Assembly: GCF_000377505.1 (NCBI RefSeq)
Contig: NZ_KB898186.1
Span: forward strand, 372,001 to 436,000
From: Paenibacillus massiliensis 2301065 = DSM 16942
GTDB taxonomy: Bacteria; Bacillota; Bacilli; Paenibacillales; Paenibacillaceae
DNA: 64,000 bases
Reading direction: 5' to 3'
Below the pieces are notes generated by a model. The model made no database searches. It had not been told where the DNA came from and saw only the letters and a list, made by a program, of their open reading frames with translations. Below are positions 6,908 to 14,619 of the stretch, piece after piece. The first letter of the stretch is position 1; the number at the start of each line of letters is the position of its first letter. A program made the position numbers and the translations under genes.

Positions 6908-7870
6908 CTATGGGCGGAATAAGTTCAATCGTTCCTGCAGGTCCTTTAAAATTTCCTCTGGTGCCTCTCTGATCTTCATATCTTTACCCAAGAAAAGTAG
7001 CCAACTGGTCCATTCGCTTAATTCTTCGGAATGATGAACAGGGATGAACGTCTCTAGAGTGGCTGTAGTCTGGTAAGGATTCGTATAGAATAGGGATACC
7101 TTTAAGGGATGATACTTTTTGAACTGGGCAATCGCCGCTGGACCAAGCTCCAGGACAAGATTAGTTGCCTCTTTCTCTTTATTTAGTTTCTCTAGAATCT
7201 TTTTCTTACTTATTCTAATTTTCACACGGTATGGTTCAACATCTGTGAGGTTGTCGATAGGAATCATCCGTCTCTTCTCCTCATGTAGGTCATAGCCTTC
7301 AATGAACCACAGACTTTTCTCACGATACAAACGCAAGAGGTAGATGGGATAAGACCTTATTCCCTTCTCTTCCTGAATGGAAATCAACAGATAACTGTCA
7401 ACAAGCAGGACTCGGATGAGCTTGTCCAACATAGGGTGGGGGAGGTCAGACAAATCCAGGAGATCGGGATTGTTAGGATTGGTCCCTTCGAACAGCAGAA
7501 TTTGATTTAACAGCACCAGGTCATCCTGCTGATTGTCTGACAGGAGGCCAAGTAACTTTTCGGCCAAAGATTGACGACTCTTCAAATAGGGGAGCTGTTG
7601 ATTTCTCGTGGCCATAAAAGCAATAAAGAGAGCTTTGATCTCATGATCGGTAAATTGAACGTTAGGCAAGACGGAGTTGTTCATCACAAAATATCCCCCA
7701 TCCCTTCCTACCTCAGCGACAAGTGGCACTCCCATCGCTTCAATTTCTCTGACATCCCTAATCGCTGTCGAACGTGAAATGTTGAATTCGAGCATGATTT
7801 CAGAAATGGTAAAATGGGCACGATTATTGATATACCGCATCATGGTATTAATTCGTTCAACTTTTTTCAT
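6908..7870 (-). CDS. YafY-type transcriptional regulator (HTH + WYL domain)
   Basis: 320 residues. An N-terminal winged helix (residues about 5-60, TISEIMLEFNISRSTAIRDVREIEAMG, followed by GGYFV) is joined to a WYL-type ligand-sensing region (SYPIYLLRLYREKSLWFIEGYDL) and a C-terminal extension, the order seen in YafY/DeoR-like regulators. WYL domains bind nucleic-acid-like or small ligands. AGGGAGG sits 6 nt before the ATG at 7870. It is divergent from a GyrI-like effector-binding protein 111 nt away, so it probably controls that pair; the ligand is not identifiable. Confidence 0.8.
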   Translation of the reverse strand: MKKVERINTMMRYINNRAHFTISEIMLEFNISRSTAIRDVREIEAMGVPLVAEVGRDGGYFVMNNSVLPNVQFTDHEIKALFIAFMATRNQQLPYLKSRQSLAEKLLGLLSDNQQDDLVLLNQILLFEGTNPNNPDLLDLSDLPHPMLDKLIRVLLVDSYLLISIQEEKGIRSYPIYLLRLYREKSLWFIEGYDLHEEKRRMIPIDNLTDVEPYRVKIRISKKKILEKLNKEKEATNLVLELGPAAIAQFKKYHPLKVSLFYTNPYQTTATLETFIPVHHSEELSEWTSWLLFLGKDMKIREAPEEILKDLQERLNLFRP

Positions 7871-7981
7871 GCGGCCTCCCTAAACAGTATCACTTTTTGA
7901 CATGGTTTAAGGCTATTATAAGACCATCAAGTGAAAACACAAAGTCATTTGATCAATCCAAAGCAGAGGTAGGTACTGAAT

Positions 7982-8464
7982 ATGGCAGAGTACACTTTAG
8001 AAGAAAAAGACAGCTTTATCGTTGTTGGTCTGGGTACGGAGCTTAAGAGCAATTACACAGACTATGCAGGCATTAACAAGGAAAAGTCAGATTTCTGGCA
8101 TGCCGTCCAGCAGGATGGAAGGCTCGCTACTTTAAAAGCTATAGCCACGAATGACTACGTGTTTGTTGTGAATGAAGCCGTGAATAACAAGATGATGCAC
8201 TATGCTGGTGTCATGTCAGAGGCCACCCTGCCCGAAGAAGAGTCAAGAGTTATCCAATTTCCCAAGGGGTACTACGTAGTAGTTAAAGGGGAAGCACAGA
8301 CAACCGAAGAGTTGAGCAATCAGCTCTCGGGCATTGCTTTTGGTCAGGTCTTACCTGAGGCCAAGGATGTTGCCTATGTTGGTGGGCCCAATGCAGCCGT
8401 GCAGATGGGAGAGCGAAATGGATTGGTGTATGGTGAAATGTGGATTCCGGTCGTTAAGAAATAA
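7982..8464 (+). CDS. GyrI-like / AraC effector-binding domain protein
   Basis: 160 residues. The pattern of two SHS2-like halves (DSFIVVGLGTELKSN, YAGVMSEATLPEEESRVIQFPKGYYVVVKGEA, and a final NGLVYGEMWIPVVKK) matches the effector-binding (GyrI-like) family found as stand-alone proteins or as the C-termini of AraC/MerR regulators. These bind small hydrophobic ligands or act as inhibitors. There is no DNA-binding domain. GAGGTAGG lies upstream of the ATG. It is divergent from the WYL regulator and 29 nt upstream of the next gene, so the two form a probable operon. Confidence 0.7.
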   Translation: MAEYTLEEKDSFIVVGLGTELKSNYTDYAGINKEKSDFWHAVQQDGRLATLKAIATNDYVFVVNEAVNNKMMHYAGVMSEATLPEEESRVIQFPKGYYVVVKGEAQTTEELSNQLSGIAFGQVLPEAKDVAYVGGPNAAVQMGERNGLVYGEMWIPVVKK

Positions 8465-8493
8465 CACTTCAAAAAATAATAGGTGGGATGAAG

Positions 8494-8958
8494 ATGTCCT
8501 ATATCGTTGATTTCAAGCATGTGTCTACCGTTGGTCTAGAGTCTTCGCCAGTAGCTGAAGCGTTAGCTGGTCTGCGTGCGAATGAAGCTCGTTACTTTAT
8601 GAACAAATATAAGCATGAATTTACGGTCGTACCAGCGAGCGAATCCCGTGACACTATTGATTATGTGAATCAGATTTTGAAGCAAGAACGTGATATTGAA
8701 TTTGCGGCTAGACCTTTAGAGACATCACGCTTTCGAGTAGAGAATATCGACTGGGCTTATGTCTTCTTTGAGGACGGTCTTGAAGTTAACGTCTTGTATA
8801 CGGTGGACGAGTCCAAGAAGCGTGCCGTTGGTTTTAAGCTGTCTGAGGGGATGGAGATCCCTAAGGAGCTAGAGGGCAAATTTAAATTTGCTCGGCAAAA
8901 GTCCAAGCTTGCAGGAACGATTCGAGGCTCATTTTTTGTCATTAAAGGGGAATATTAA
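8494..8958 (+). CDS. Conserved hypothetical protein, 154 aa
   Basis: No signal peptide or membrane helix, and I do not recognise a catalytic motif. The chain (MSYIVDFKHVSTVGLESSPVA at the start, later FRVENIDWAYVFFEDGLEVNVLYTVDE, ending AGTIRGSFFVIKGEY) looks like a small soluble alpha/beta protein. I chose the ATG at 8494, since AGGTGGG (8481-8487) directly abuts an upstream ATG at 8488 but is spaced 6-7 nt from 8494. It follows the GyrI-like gene and ends before a strong hairpin. Functional role unknown. Confidence 0.6.
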   Translation: MSYIVDFKHVSTVGLESSPVAEALAGLRANEARYFMNKYKHEFTVVPASESRDTIDYVNQILKQERDIEFAARPLETSRFRVENIDWAYVFFEDGLEVNVLYTVDESKKRAVGFKLSEGMEIPKELEGKFKFARQKSKLAGTIRGSFFVIKGEY

Positions 8959-8997
8959 AGTCAGCGCATGTGGAGCAGCTCAGCCATAAATACAACT

Positions 8998-9050
8998 TGT
9001 TCAATCAGGATTGTCTCATACACTCCAATGAAGCAAATCCTGATTGAGCA
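8998..9050. terminator. Long hairpin between convergent genes
   Basis: TGTTCAATCAGGATT (8998-9012) pairs with AATCCTGATTGAGCA (9036-9050), 15 bp with one wobble. It lies between the convergent genes ending at 8958 (+) and 9063 (-). Neither side has a proper T tract, so termination efficiency is uncertain. Confidence 0.5.
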
Positions 9051-9062
9051 AAAAAGACGATG

Positions 9063-9584
9063 TCAATGAGGGCCGTTCTGCAAATCAATCAGTTGACTAT
9101 TAATCCGGATTGTGTGGTTATTCTCCCATTCCACATCCGCCTGATCTTGCCTTCTCTCATAATAAAGGTGCTTCTTGAACCAAAGTGGCCCTTGTTGCTC
9201 GGCTAAAATCCCATAGGTGCCCATAGCGCCCGCGTCCATTTTATAAATATGTATGGTATATGCCCGATCTGGGGACAACGAAGTAGTCATCAGCTCTTTG
9301 TGTCCTGAGAACATGTTCGTGAATGAGACCACAATGAGTAAAGCGAATAGTAGTAGGAACGAAAGAATGGTAGATAACCAGCTCCTTAACCTTGCGAACC
9401 GGCTGGATGTATCTTGAAAACTGAGGATGGACACAAGGAAAACTATAGTAGCAGAAATAAGAGTCACGTAGTTAGGTGGGGTGATGACCCACTGATTATA
9501 CATACTGGAATAGAGCGAGTATAACGATATCGTAATTAAGATAAAGACCAAGATAAGTGCAAGCCAACTAAGCCTTCTTACCAT
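9063..9584 (-). CDS. DUF5412-like membrane protein
   Basis: 173 residues. Three hydrophobic segments in the first 90 residues (about 5-25, 38-56 and 68-90) are followed by an outward-facing domain with SLSPDRAYTIHIYKMDAGAMGTYGILAE and a TIRINSQLIDL ending. The SPDG-like turn followed by a 'GAMGTYG' stretch matches my memory of DUF5412, a Bacillaceae family of unknown function. GAGGTGAT lies 7 nt before the ATG. Monocistronic. Confidence 0.65.
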   Translation of the reverse strand: MVRRLSWLALILVFILITISLYSLYSSMYNQWVITPPNYVTLISATIVFLVSILSFQDTSSRFARLRSWLSTILSFLLLFALLIVVSFTNMFSGHKELMTTSLSPDRAYTIHIYKMDAGAMGTYGILAEQQGPLWFKKHLYYERRQDQADVEWENNHTIRINSQLIDLQNGPH

Positions 9585-9647
9585 TATTCAATCACCTCAA
9601 CGAATGAATTAACGAAGATTAAATCTAACTAAGTCTACAAGTGTGAT

Positions 9648-9714
9648 CTTGCAGGAACAGTAAGTATCTCTTATTACTTCTAGAGTCATTGGCGGGTTCC
9701 TGTATTTCCGTAAG
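9648..9714 (+). pseudogene. 3' remnant of a winged-helix regulator paralog
   Basis: The stretch encoding SLITSRVIGGFLYFRK (9667-9714) matches the C-terminus of the winged-helix protein at 6148-6840 (ALITSRAIGGFLYIRD), and the DNA similarity reaches back to about 9648 (CTTGCAGGA against CCTGCGGGA) with a frame disruption. No upstream part of the gene remains, so only the last 20 codons survive. Confidence 0.6.
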
Positions 9715-9721
9715 AATCGAG

Positions 9722-9758
9722 AAGCCAGAACCTTCTGGCTTGGCGCTTGTGCTATAAT
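9722..9758 (+). promoter_or_regulatory. Palindrome and -10 box before the retropepsin operon
   Basis: AAGCCAGAA-CC-TTCTGGCTT (9722-9741) is a perfect 9-2-9 inverted repeat. A TATAAT at 9753-9758 lies 11 nt after it, so the palindrome covers the expected -35 region and would be well placed as an operator. There is no good -35 hexamer. It is too tight (2-nt loop) to be an ordinary terminator. Confidence 0.45.
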
Positions 9759-9787
9759 TAAAGTAATTCAATTTGGAGGTGGCGAGG

Positions 9788-10045
9788 ATGAGGTGGGAAG
9801 AGGTTCGAGAACAGTTTCCTAATGAATGGGTCGTCTGTGAGGCGCTGAAATCCCGCTCGGAAGATGGATTTTGGCTTGTTGATGAGGTTGCGATTATTGA
9901 TCGATTTGATGATTCTGCAATTGCCATGAAGCGCTATTATGAATTGCATAGAGAGCAGCCCCATCGAGAATATGGCTTCTTTCACACATCCCGTGAGAAG
10001 TTGGAGCTTCGTGAGAAATGGGCAGGGGTACGGGGGCCTAGATGA
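9788..10045 (+). CDS. Small acidic/basic hypothetical protein, 85 aa
   Basis: 85 residues, MRWEEVREQFPNEWVVCEALKS at the start, with a central VDEVAIIDRFDDSAIAMKRYYEL and a C-terminal REYGFFHTSREKLELREKWAG. It resembles small two-strand/helix proteins and has no signal peptide; I know no function. The ATG at 9788 is preferred because GGAGGT (9775-9780) sits 7 nt upstream. Its stop codon overlaps the next start (ATGA), so it is translationally coupled to the retropepsin-like gene, and the two probably work together. Confidence 0.6.
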   Translation: MRWEEVREQFPNEWVVCEALKSRSEDGFWLVDEVAIIDRFDDSAIAMKRYYELHREQPHREYGFFHTSREKLELREKWAGVRGPR

Positions 10046-10425
10046 ACATAGACGTTAGGCACGGGTTACCATTTATACAAGTGACGATTTGTTATCGTGG
10101 TGCAGAACTTCATCTGGGCAATGTACTCCTCGATACAGGATCTGCTGGATCAATTTTCAGTGCGGACGCAGTAGACGCTATTGGAGTCAAGATTGAGCCG
10201 GGTGATTTTCTTAACAAAATCAGAGGCGTGGGTGGGGTAGAGGTTGTGTACTCCAAGTATTTCGATTTTGTGAAAGTAGGAGAGATTGCCTTACCAGCGT
10301 TCGAAGTGGAGATTGGAGACATGAATTATGGTATGGAGATAGACGGTATACTGGGGTTTGATTTTATCCACTTAGCTGGACTGATAATTGATTCGAAGAA
10401 TTTGACCTTGCTGACAAAAGATTAG
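10042..10425 (+). CDS. Retropepsin-like aspartic protease
   Basis: 127 residues. The LLDTGSAGSIFS motif (residues about 29-40) is the catalytic Asp-Thr-Gly-Ser of retroviral-type aspartic proteases, and IDGILGFDFI (residues about 106-115) matches the second conserved block in which an Ile/Leu-Gly pair supports the active site. A single-domain protein of this size must dimerise to be active. It has no signal peptide, so it is probably cytoplasmic. It overlaps the upstream 85-aa gene by 4 nt. Bacterial relatives are widespread, and their substrates are mostly unknown. Confidence 0.8.
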   Translation: MNIDVRHGLPFIQVTICYRGAELHLGNVLLDTGSAGSIFSADAVDAIGVKIEPGDFLNKIRGVGGVEVVYSKYFDFVKVGEIALPAFEVEIGDMNYGMEIDGILGFDFIHLAGLIIDSKNLTLLTKD

Positions 10426-10476
10426 TACGCAATCTCTCAATACTTCCTGTATAAATTTTGAGCCAATTTCTACGTT

Positions 10477-10519
10477 TGTGATCGAGATCAAATACGTTTT
10501 CTCCTTTTTGTGCTATGTT
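10477..10519 (+). promoter_or_regulatory. Crp/Fnr-type site and extended -10 of the fnr-like gene
   Basis: TGTGA-N6-TCAAA (10477-10492) resembles the Crp/Fnr box TGTGA-N6-TCACA. The extended -10 TGCTATGTT (TATGTT at 10514-10519) predicts transcription start near 10526, placing the site centre at about -41.5, the class II activator position. Autoactivation by the gene product is a natural reading, not proven. Confidence 0.55.
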
Positions 10520-10540
10520 ACATGGACAGCGAGAATTCAG

Positions 10541-10579
10541 GCAACCGCCTTTCGGGTTAACCCGGTCGGGTTGCTTTTT
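10541..10579 (+). terminator. Leader hairpin with T tract before the fnr-like gene
   Basis: GCAACC (10541-10546) pairs with GGTTGC (10569-10574), followed by TTTTT. The interior contains the palindrome GGGTTAACCC (10554-10563). It lies after the predicted transcription start and before the ribosome binding site, so it could act as an attenuator. It may equally be the terminator of the upstream gene if the promoter call is wrong. Confidence 0.55.
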
Positions 10580-10607
10580 GTTGTTGGACAGAAAGGAGAG
10601 CTGACCT

Positions 10608-11312
10608 ATGGATAGCTGCCAGCATTGCAGTGACGCACTGTGTACACGTAAGGTTCCGATTTTTGCATCATTGACAGATGAAGACCTTGGCAAGATTAGC
10701 AAGATGGTCAAGCATCGTAAATATAAAAAGGGCAATGCACTCATTCTGGAGGAGCAGCCTTCGGAGACGCTGTTTATCGTTAGGAAGGGCTATGTTAAGC
10801 TTCTGAAAATTACTGCACTGGGCAAGGAGCAGATTCTGCGGGTGCTGTCCACAGGGGATTTCTTCGGGGAGCTAAGTATATTCAACAGCGAGGAGACCAG
10901 CAATTTTAGCGCCTATGCGCTGGAAGACACGGATATTTGCTTGTTGACCAAAAGCGACATGCAGCAGATCATTCAGGAGAATCCGGATATCTCCTTCAAG
11001 CTGCTCCAAAGTATTACAAGACGGCTCGCAGCCACCGAGAATCTGGCTCAAAGTCTAGCTACGAACGATCCCGAAATACGTATTGCTTATATGATTCTGG
11101 AGCTCGGTCATAAATATGGCCGTCCTGATCGAGATAAGCTCATCATTCACCTGCCGTTGTCACGGGAGGAGATGGCCAACTATGTAGGGGTCACACGGGA
11201 AACGATCAGCCGTAAATTCAGGAAATTCGAGCAGGACGGCATCATTGAGATCAACGGCACCAGAGAGATTGCAATCCGTGATATGCAGAGATTGAATGCG
11301 TATGTGGACTGA
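10608..11312 (+). CDS. Crp/Fnr-family regulator with candidate [4Fe-4S] cysteines
   Basis: 234 residues: a cyclic-nucleotide-binding-like beta roll (about 15-130), a long dimerisation helix and a winged helix (about 180-225). Cys4, Cys7 and Cys12 in the N-terminus and Cys111 (EDTDICLL) occupy the places of the four cluster ligands of E. coli FNR, so an oxygen-labile cluster is likely. The recognition helix VTRETISRKF combines the R-E of Crp with the S-R of Fnr, consistent with a TGTGA-type site. AAAGGAG sits 9 nt before the ATG. It is upstream of rubredoxin/flavodiiron genes and shares a site type with cydA, so a role in low-oxygen or NO response is likely. Confidence 0.85.
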   Translation: MDSCQHCSDALCTRKVPIFASLTDEDLGKISKMVKHRKYKKGNALILEEQPSETLFIVRKGYVKLLKITALGKEQILRVLSTGDFFGELSIFNSEETSNFSAYALEDTDICLLTKSDMQQIIQENPDISFKLLQSITRRLAATENLAQSLATNDPEIRIAYMILELGHKYGRPDRDKLIIHLPLSREEMANYVGVTRETISRKFRKFEQDGIIEINGTREIAIRDMQRLNAYVD

Positions 11313-11355
11313 ATCGTGAATAGATTAAAAGTTAGATGCAACGCATGAAGTTGAA

Positions 11356-11404
11356 GAGAAGGGGTTCCCCGTTTCTCGGTATGTGGTTACAGAGAGAAGC
11401 GGGG
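11356..11404. repeat. Overlapping complementary segments after the fnr-like gene
   Basis: GAGAAGGGG (11356-11364), CCCCGTTTCTC (11367-11377) and GAGAAGCGGGG (11394-11404) are mutually complementary in two alternative ways. No T tract follows either. It lies between the convergent fnr-like and rubredoxin genes and may work as a bidirectional terminator or alternative fold. Confidence 0.35.
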
Positions 11405-11492
11405 AATACAGAAGCTATTCAGGAGCTATCTTTTATATTATGGAAATCACCTGTAGCCTTCATGATATGAACGCTAGTCATTGTATTGGACC

Positions 11493-11657
11493 CTATTGCT
11501 CAAGCGGCAGGAAGTGACTCTTGTCATCGCCGCACACGGGACATACCCAATCCTCGGGGAGATCCTCGAAGGCTGTACCAGGCACGATATCCTCATCAGG
11601 ATCACCTACAGCCGGATCATAGATATAACCGCAAGGCTGGCAAATATACTTTTTCAT
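11493..11657 (-). CDS. Rubredoxin (54 aa)
   Basis: 54 residues, starting [20 protein letters not shown] and containing [11 protein letters not shown]. The two C-x-x-C pairs (Cys6/Cys9 and Cys39/Cys42), and the G-Y-x-Y-D-P loop, are the invariant features of rubredoxin, a mononuclear-iron electron carrier. AAGGAG lies 9-10 nt before the ATG. Last gene of a minus-strand run after a rubredoxin-reductase-like flavoprotein and a flavodiiron protein, so it probably passes NAD(P)H electrons to the latter, which reduces oxygen or nitric oxide. Confidence 0.93.
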   Translation of the reverse strand: MKKYICQPCGYIYDPAVGDPDEDIVPGTAFEDLPEDWVCPVCGDDKSHFLPLEQ

Positions 11658-11782
11658 ATATAACATCTCCTTCTTTTATGGTACTCGCCCTACTACATAA
11701 CTCAATCAATTATGAAACTCGATCTATTGCGTAACTTAATCAATAACGGAATCTGATATCAGCGCACTTAACATCAAATAGA

Positions 11783-12964
11783 CTAGATGGAATGCACCTG
11801 TAATCCAGCTTCTTCAAAACTTAGGCCTTGCTCTATAGCTGTCTTATAAGGCAAAGCTGCACTTACATTATCGAAAATGATCGCCCCGCAAATCGAGCCA
11901 TCCCTCACAAACACACGAGTATATGTCTCTGTATCCGAGCGGCGTCCACTATGGTCACACTGCTGCTCATCCACCTGTCCAATGGAGACGAGCGGCATGT
12001 CAAAGGCGCCCGACACCGTCATAGGAATCGGTCTTGTGTAGACAGCCATGTCATCGGCCATATTCGTACCAGCAACTCTTCCCTGCTCCATGGCACTATT
12101 CCACAAGCCCTCTACCTTACCCTGACACTCAGCTGCATCGCCTGCGGCATAGATATTCTGTGAACTAGTCTGCATCTGCTCATTCACGATAATGCCTGTA
12201 TTTACTTCAAGGCCGCTCTGTCGTGCCAGCTCTACATTAGGGATTACGCCAATCGAATACACGACATGCACGCATGGCACGATCGAGCCATCTGCTAGCT
12301 CTACCCCCTCTACTGAGTTCGTGCCCACAATGCTTCGTACGGCTTGCCCCAGCCTTACTTCATTACCTGTCGCCTGAATGCGCTCTGCCAGAATCGTACT
12401 AGCTTGCTCATCCAATTGACGTGTCATCAGTCGTGGAGCTTGCTCTATAATCGTCACGGGATGGCCGGCTTGAATCAAAGCCCAAGCGGTCTCTACTCCC
12501 TGGATGCCACCTCCAATTACACATACGGAATCTCCGCTATGCAAGGACTGCTTCAGTTGATCTGCGTCATTTCGGGTGCGGATATGATGCACTTGGGGCA
12601 GGGACGCACCCCGCAGCTCTAACGCCCGGTTCGTGGCACCGGTACAGAGGAGGAGCTTGTCGTACTTCACATGCTCTTCCTTCCCGGTCAGGATCGTGTT
12701 GTTTAGTGGGTCGATGGAAGTAATAGGCGTCTCGGGATAATAAGCGATCTGGTTATCGCGGAACCATTTTTCCTTTTTGATGAGAACCTTGTCACTGTGC
12801 AGATCGGTGAATAGCCCTTTGGATAATTTGACCCGGTTATAGGGAAGACCGGATTCATTGCCGTAGATCGAAATGGTAGCCCCCGCGAGTCGATCACGAA
12901 TCGCTTTCGCGGCACAGATGCCAGCCACTCCCCCTCCGACAATGACGAAATGTTGCTCGGACAT
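11783..12964 (-). CDS. FAD-dependent NAD(P)H:rubredoxin oxidoreductase-like protein
   Basis: 393 residues with two Rossmann folds: FVIVGGGVAGICAAKAIRD near the N-terminus for FAD and VCVIGGGIQGVETAWALIQAGH around residue 145 for NAD(P)H, followed by GDAAE, a typical FAD-binding motif. This two-domain plan without a cysteine pair matches rubredoxin/nitric-oxide-reductase reductases (NorW-like) and the N-terminus of NirB. I chose the ATG at 12964, as AAGGAG is 8 nt upstream; an in-frame start further upstream adds an unlikely N-terminus. It sits between rubredoxin and flavodiiron genes, an operon for electron transfer. Confidence 0.85.
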   Translation of the reverse strand: MSEQHFVIVGGGVAGICAAKAIRDRLAGATISIYGNESGLPYNRVKLSKGLFTDLHSDKVLIKKEKWFRDNQIAYYPETPITSIDPLNNTILTGKEEHVKYDKLLLCTGATNRALELRGASLPQVHHIRTRNDADQLKQSLHSGDSVCVIGGGIQGVETAWALIQAGHPVTIIEQAPRLMTRQLDEQASTILAERIQATGNEVRLGQAVRSIVGTNSVEGVELADGSIVPCVHVVYSIGVIPNVELARQSGLEVNTGIIVNEQMQTSSQNIYAAGDAAECQGKVEGLWNSAMEQGRVAGTNMADDMAVYTRPIPMTVSGAFDMPLVSIGQVDEQQCDHSGRRSDTETYTRVFVRDGSICGAIIFDNVSAALPYKTAIEQGLSFEEAGLQVHSI

Positions 12965-13069
12965 AATTACTTCTCCTTCCATATGGCCCACAGCTATTTT
13001 GTATTTTGCTTGTATTTTTGTATTTGTGTATGTCTGCATTTCTGTATTGCCTGTGATTGACGTCTGACC

Positions 13070-14305
13070 TTAGATGGCGCTCAGCAGCAGATCCGACACG
13101 AAGTTGGCTGCATGCTTGATTTTTTGTACTTTCACCTCATCATTGGGGGCAAACCGTACGCGAACCGGGAACTCTACATGGGTCATACCGGTTGTCTTGA
13201 TGACATTGGAGGTGCTCTGTACGTCCATATTGGTGGCATTCAAGTAATCCTGCACGACTTCAATCGCCTCGCCGCTCCATCCATAAGAGCCAAAGGCTGC
13301 CGCAAGCTTGCCCTCCAGATTCATATCCGCGAGCTGCTTCAGGAGACTCTCCAGCTTGCCGGTCATGTCTGCATACTTGGTGGAGCTGCCGATCCATACT
13401 GCGTCAGCGGCTGCAATGCTATTCAGTACATCCTGCTCATTCGCCTTGTCGATGTCCCACAGCTCGACGCTGATCTGATTGTGCTCGAAGGTGTCCTTTA
13501 ACATATTGGCAATCTTCTTGGTGTTGTTCTTGAGCGTCGTATATACGATAGCGACCTTCTTGTCCTCCGTCGTCTCGGTGCTCATGTCTGCATACAAGGA
13601 GATGAAGTTATTAATATTGTGGCGCAGGATATACCCGTGTGACGGGGCAATCATCTGGATGTCCAGATCCTTGACCGCCTCAATCAGTGTCCGAACATAT
13701 CTTCTGTGTGGGTGAATGATGGCCTTGTAGTAACCAATGAAGTCTTCTGTGACATCAAATCCGGCCTCGTCGGCGAACAGGCTGTTTACCGCTACGTGTG
13801 TACTGAAAATATCGCAGGGGAACAGGATCTTATCCTCCAGGCAGTAGGTAATCATCGTTTCCTCGGTATGGAGGTAAGGTGTCTCCTTGAACAGGAGTGT
13901 CTTCCCGCCAATGTCGAGCGTGTCTCCATCCTTGACGACCAGATAGGAACGGTGCTGTAGCTTGTACATTTGTTGAATCTCGGGTACGGCGACCTCGGTG
14001 CAGACAATCGTGGCATTGACGGCTCGAGCAGCCAGTGCAGCTAGCCCACCAGAGTGATCCGGCTCCGTATGATTGATGACAATGTATTGGATATCGAGGG
14101 GATCGATAAGTCCTGTAATATGCTCAGCGAATTCTCTGCCGAATTCCATGTCCACCGTGTCGATTACGGTAGGCTTGCCTGTCTTCAACAAATAAGAATT
14201 ATAGGTTGTGCCCTTCGTCAGCAGCAGTCGATGGAAAGGCACCTCACGATCATCAATTTTCCCGACCCAATAGATATCCTTGCTGATCTCAAATCCTGGT
14301 TTCAT
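13070..14305 (-). CDS. Flavodiiron protein (A-type flavoprotein, O2/NO reductase)
   Basis: 411 residues. The N-terminal beta-lactamase-like domain carries the diiron ligands: NHTEPDHSGG (H-x-E-x-D-H), His in PYLHTEE, Asp in FPCDIFSTH and His in SHGYIL. A C-terminal flavodoxin domain begins around residue 258 (VAIVYTTLKNNTKKIA) and binds FMN. The family reduces O2 to water or NO to N2O. The ATG at 14305 is preceded by AGGAGGT (9 nt). An extended frame reaching 14476 lacks a site. With rubredoxin and its reductase downstream it forms a complete chain. No rubredoxin domain is fused, as in many Bacillota versions. Confidence 0.9.
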   Translation of the reverse strand: MKPGFEISKDIYWVGKIDDREVPFHRLLLTKGTTYNSYLLKTGKPTVIDTVDMEFGREFAEHITGLIDPLDIQYIVINHTEPDHSGGLAALAARAVNATIVCTEVAVPEIQQMYKLQHRSYLVVKDGDTLDIGGKTLLFKETPYLHTEETMITYCLEDKILFPCDIFSTHVAVNSLFADEAGFDVTEDFIGYYKAIIHPHRRYVRTLIEAVKDLDIQMIAPSHGYILRHNINNFISLYADMSTETTEDKKVAIVYTTLKNNTKKIANMLKDTFEHNQISVELWDIDKANEQDVLNSIAAADAVWIGSSTKYADMTGKLESLLKQLADMNLEGKLAAAFGSYGWSGEAIEVVQDYLNATNMDVQSTSNVIKTTGMTHVEFPVRVRFAPNDEVKVQKIKHAANFVSDLLLSAI

Positions 14306-14487
14306 ATAGCGATGACCTCCTGAGTGAAATGTAAGAACAACTTCATTGTAGTCCTTGAAGGCCGCTGAAGAGAGGACCCCGGTCAAGCGATAATGGAATC
14401 TGAGTGCTTGTATCATGTGATTACAATCCTTGTTTCCGAGATGGGTATGGGTATGGAATACTGCCAGCTGCATCAATTACTGCACGC

Positions 14488-14530
14488 AAAAAAGCCCCTT
14501 GATCTCCAATTGCTTGAAGGCCAAAGGGCT
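14488..14530 (-). terminator. Terminator of the chemoreceptor operon
   Basis: On the minus strand AGCCCTTT (14530-14523) pairs with AAGGGGCT (14500-14493), one mismatch, followed by T6. It ends the chemoreceptor/BMP-lipoprotein transcript before the flavodiiron gene. Confidence 0.7.
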
Positions 14531-14619
14531 AAGAGAAACCAATATCAGCGATAGGGGGATACGAGCCTCCCCTATTTATGCTGCCTATCTGGTTGTCTAT
14601 ATATGCAGAGCTACCCTGG

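Noticed and set aside
14408..14426. TTGTA-N9-TACAA near the flavodiiron leader as an NO-responsive operator
   Set aside because: The inner part is asymmetric and does not match known NsrR or Fnr sites well enough.
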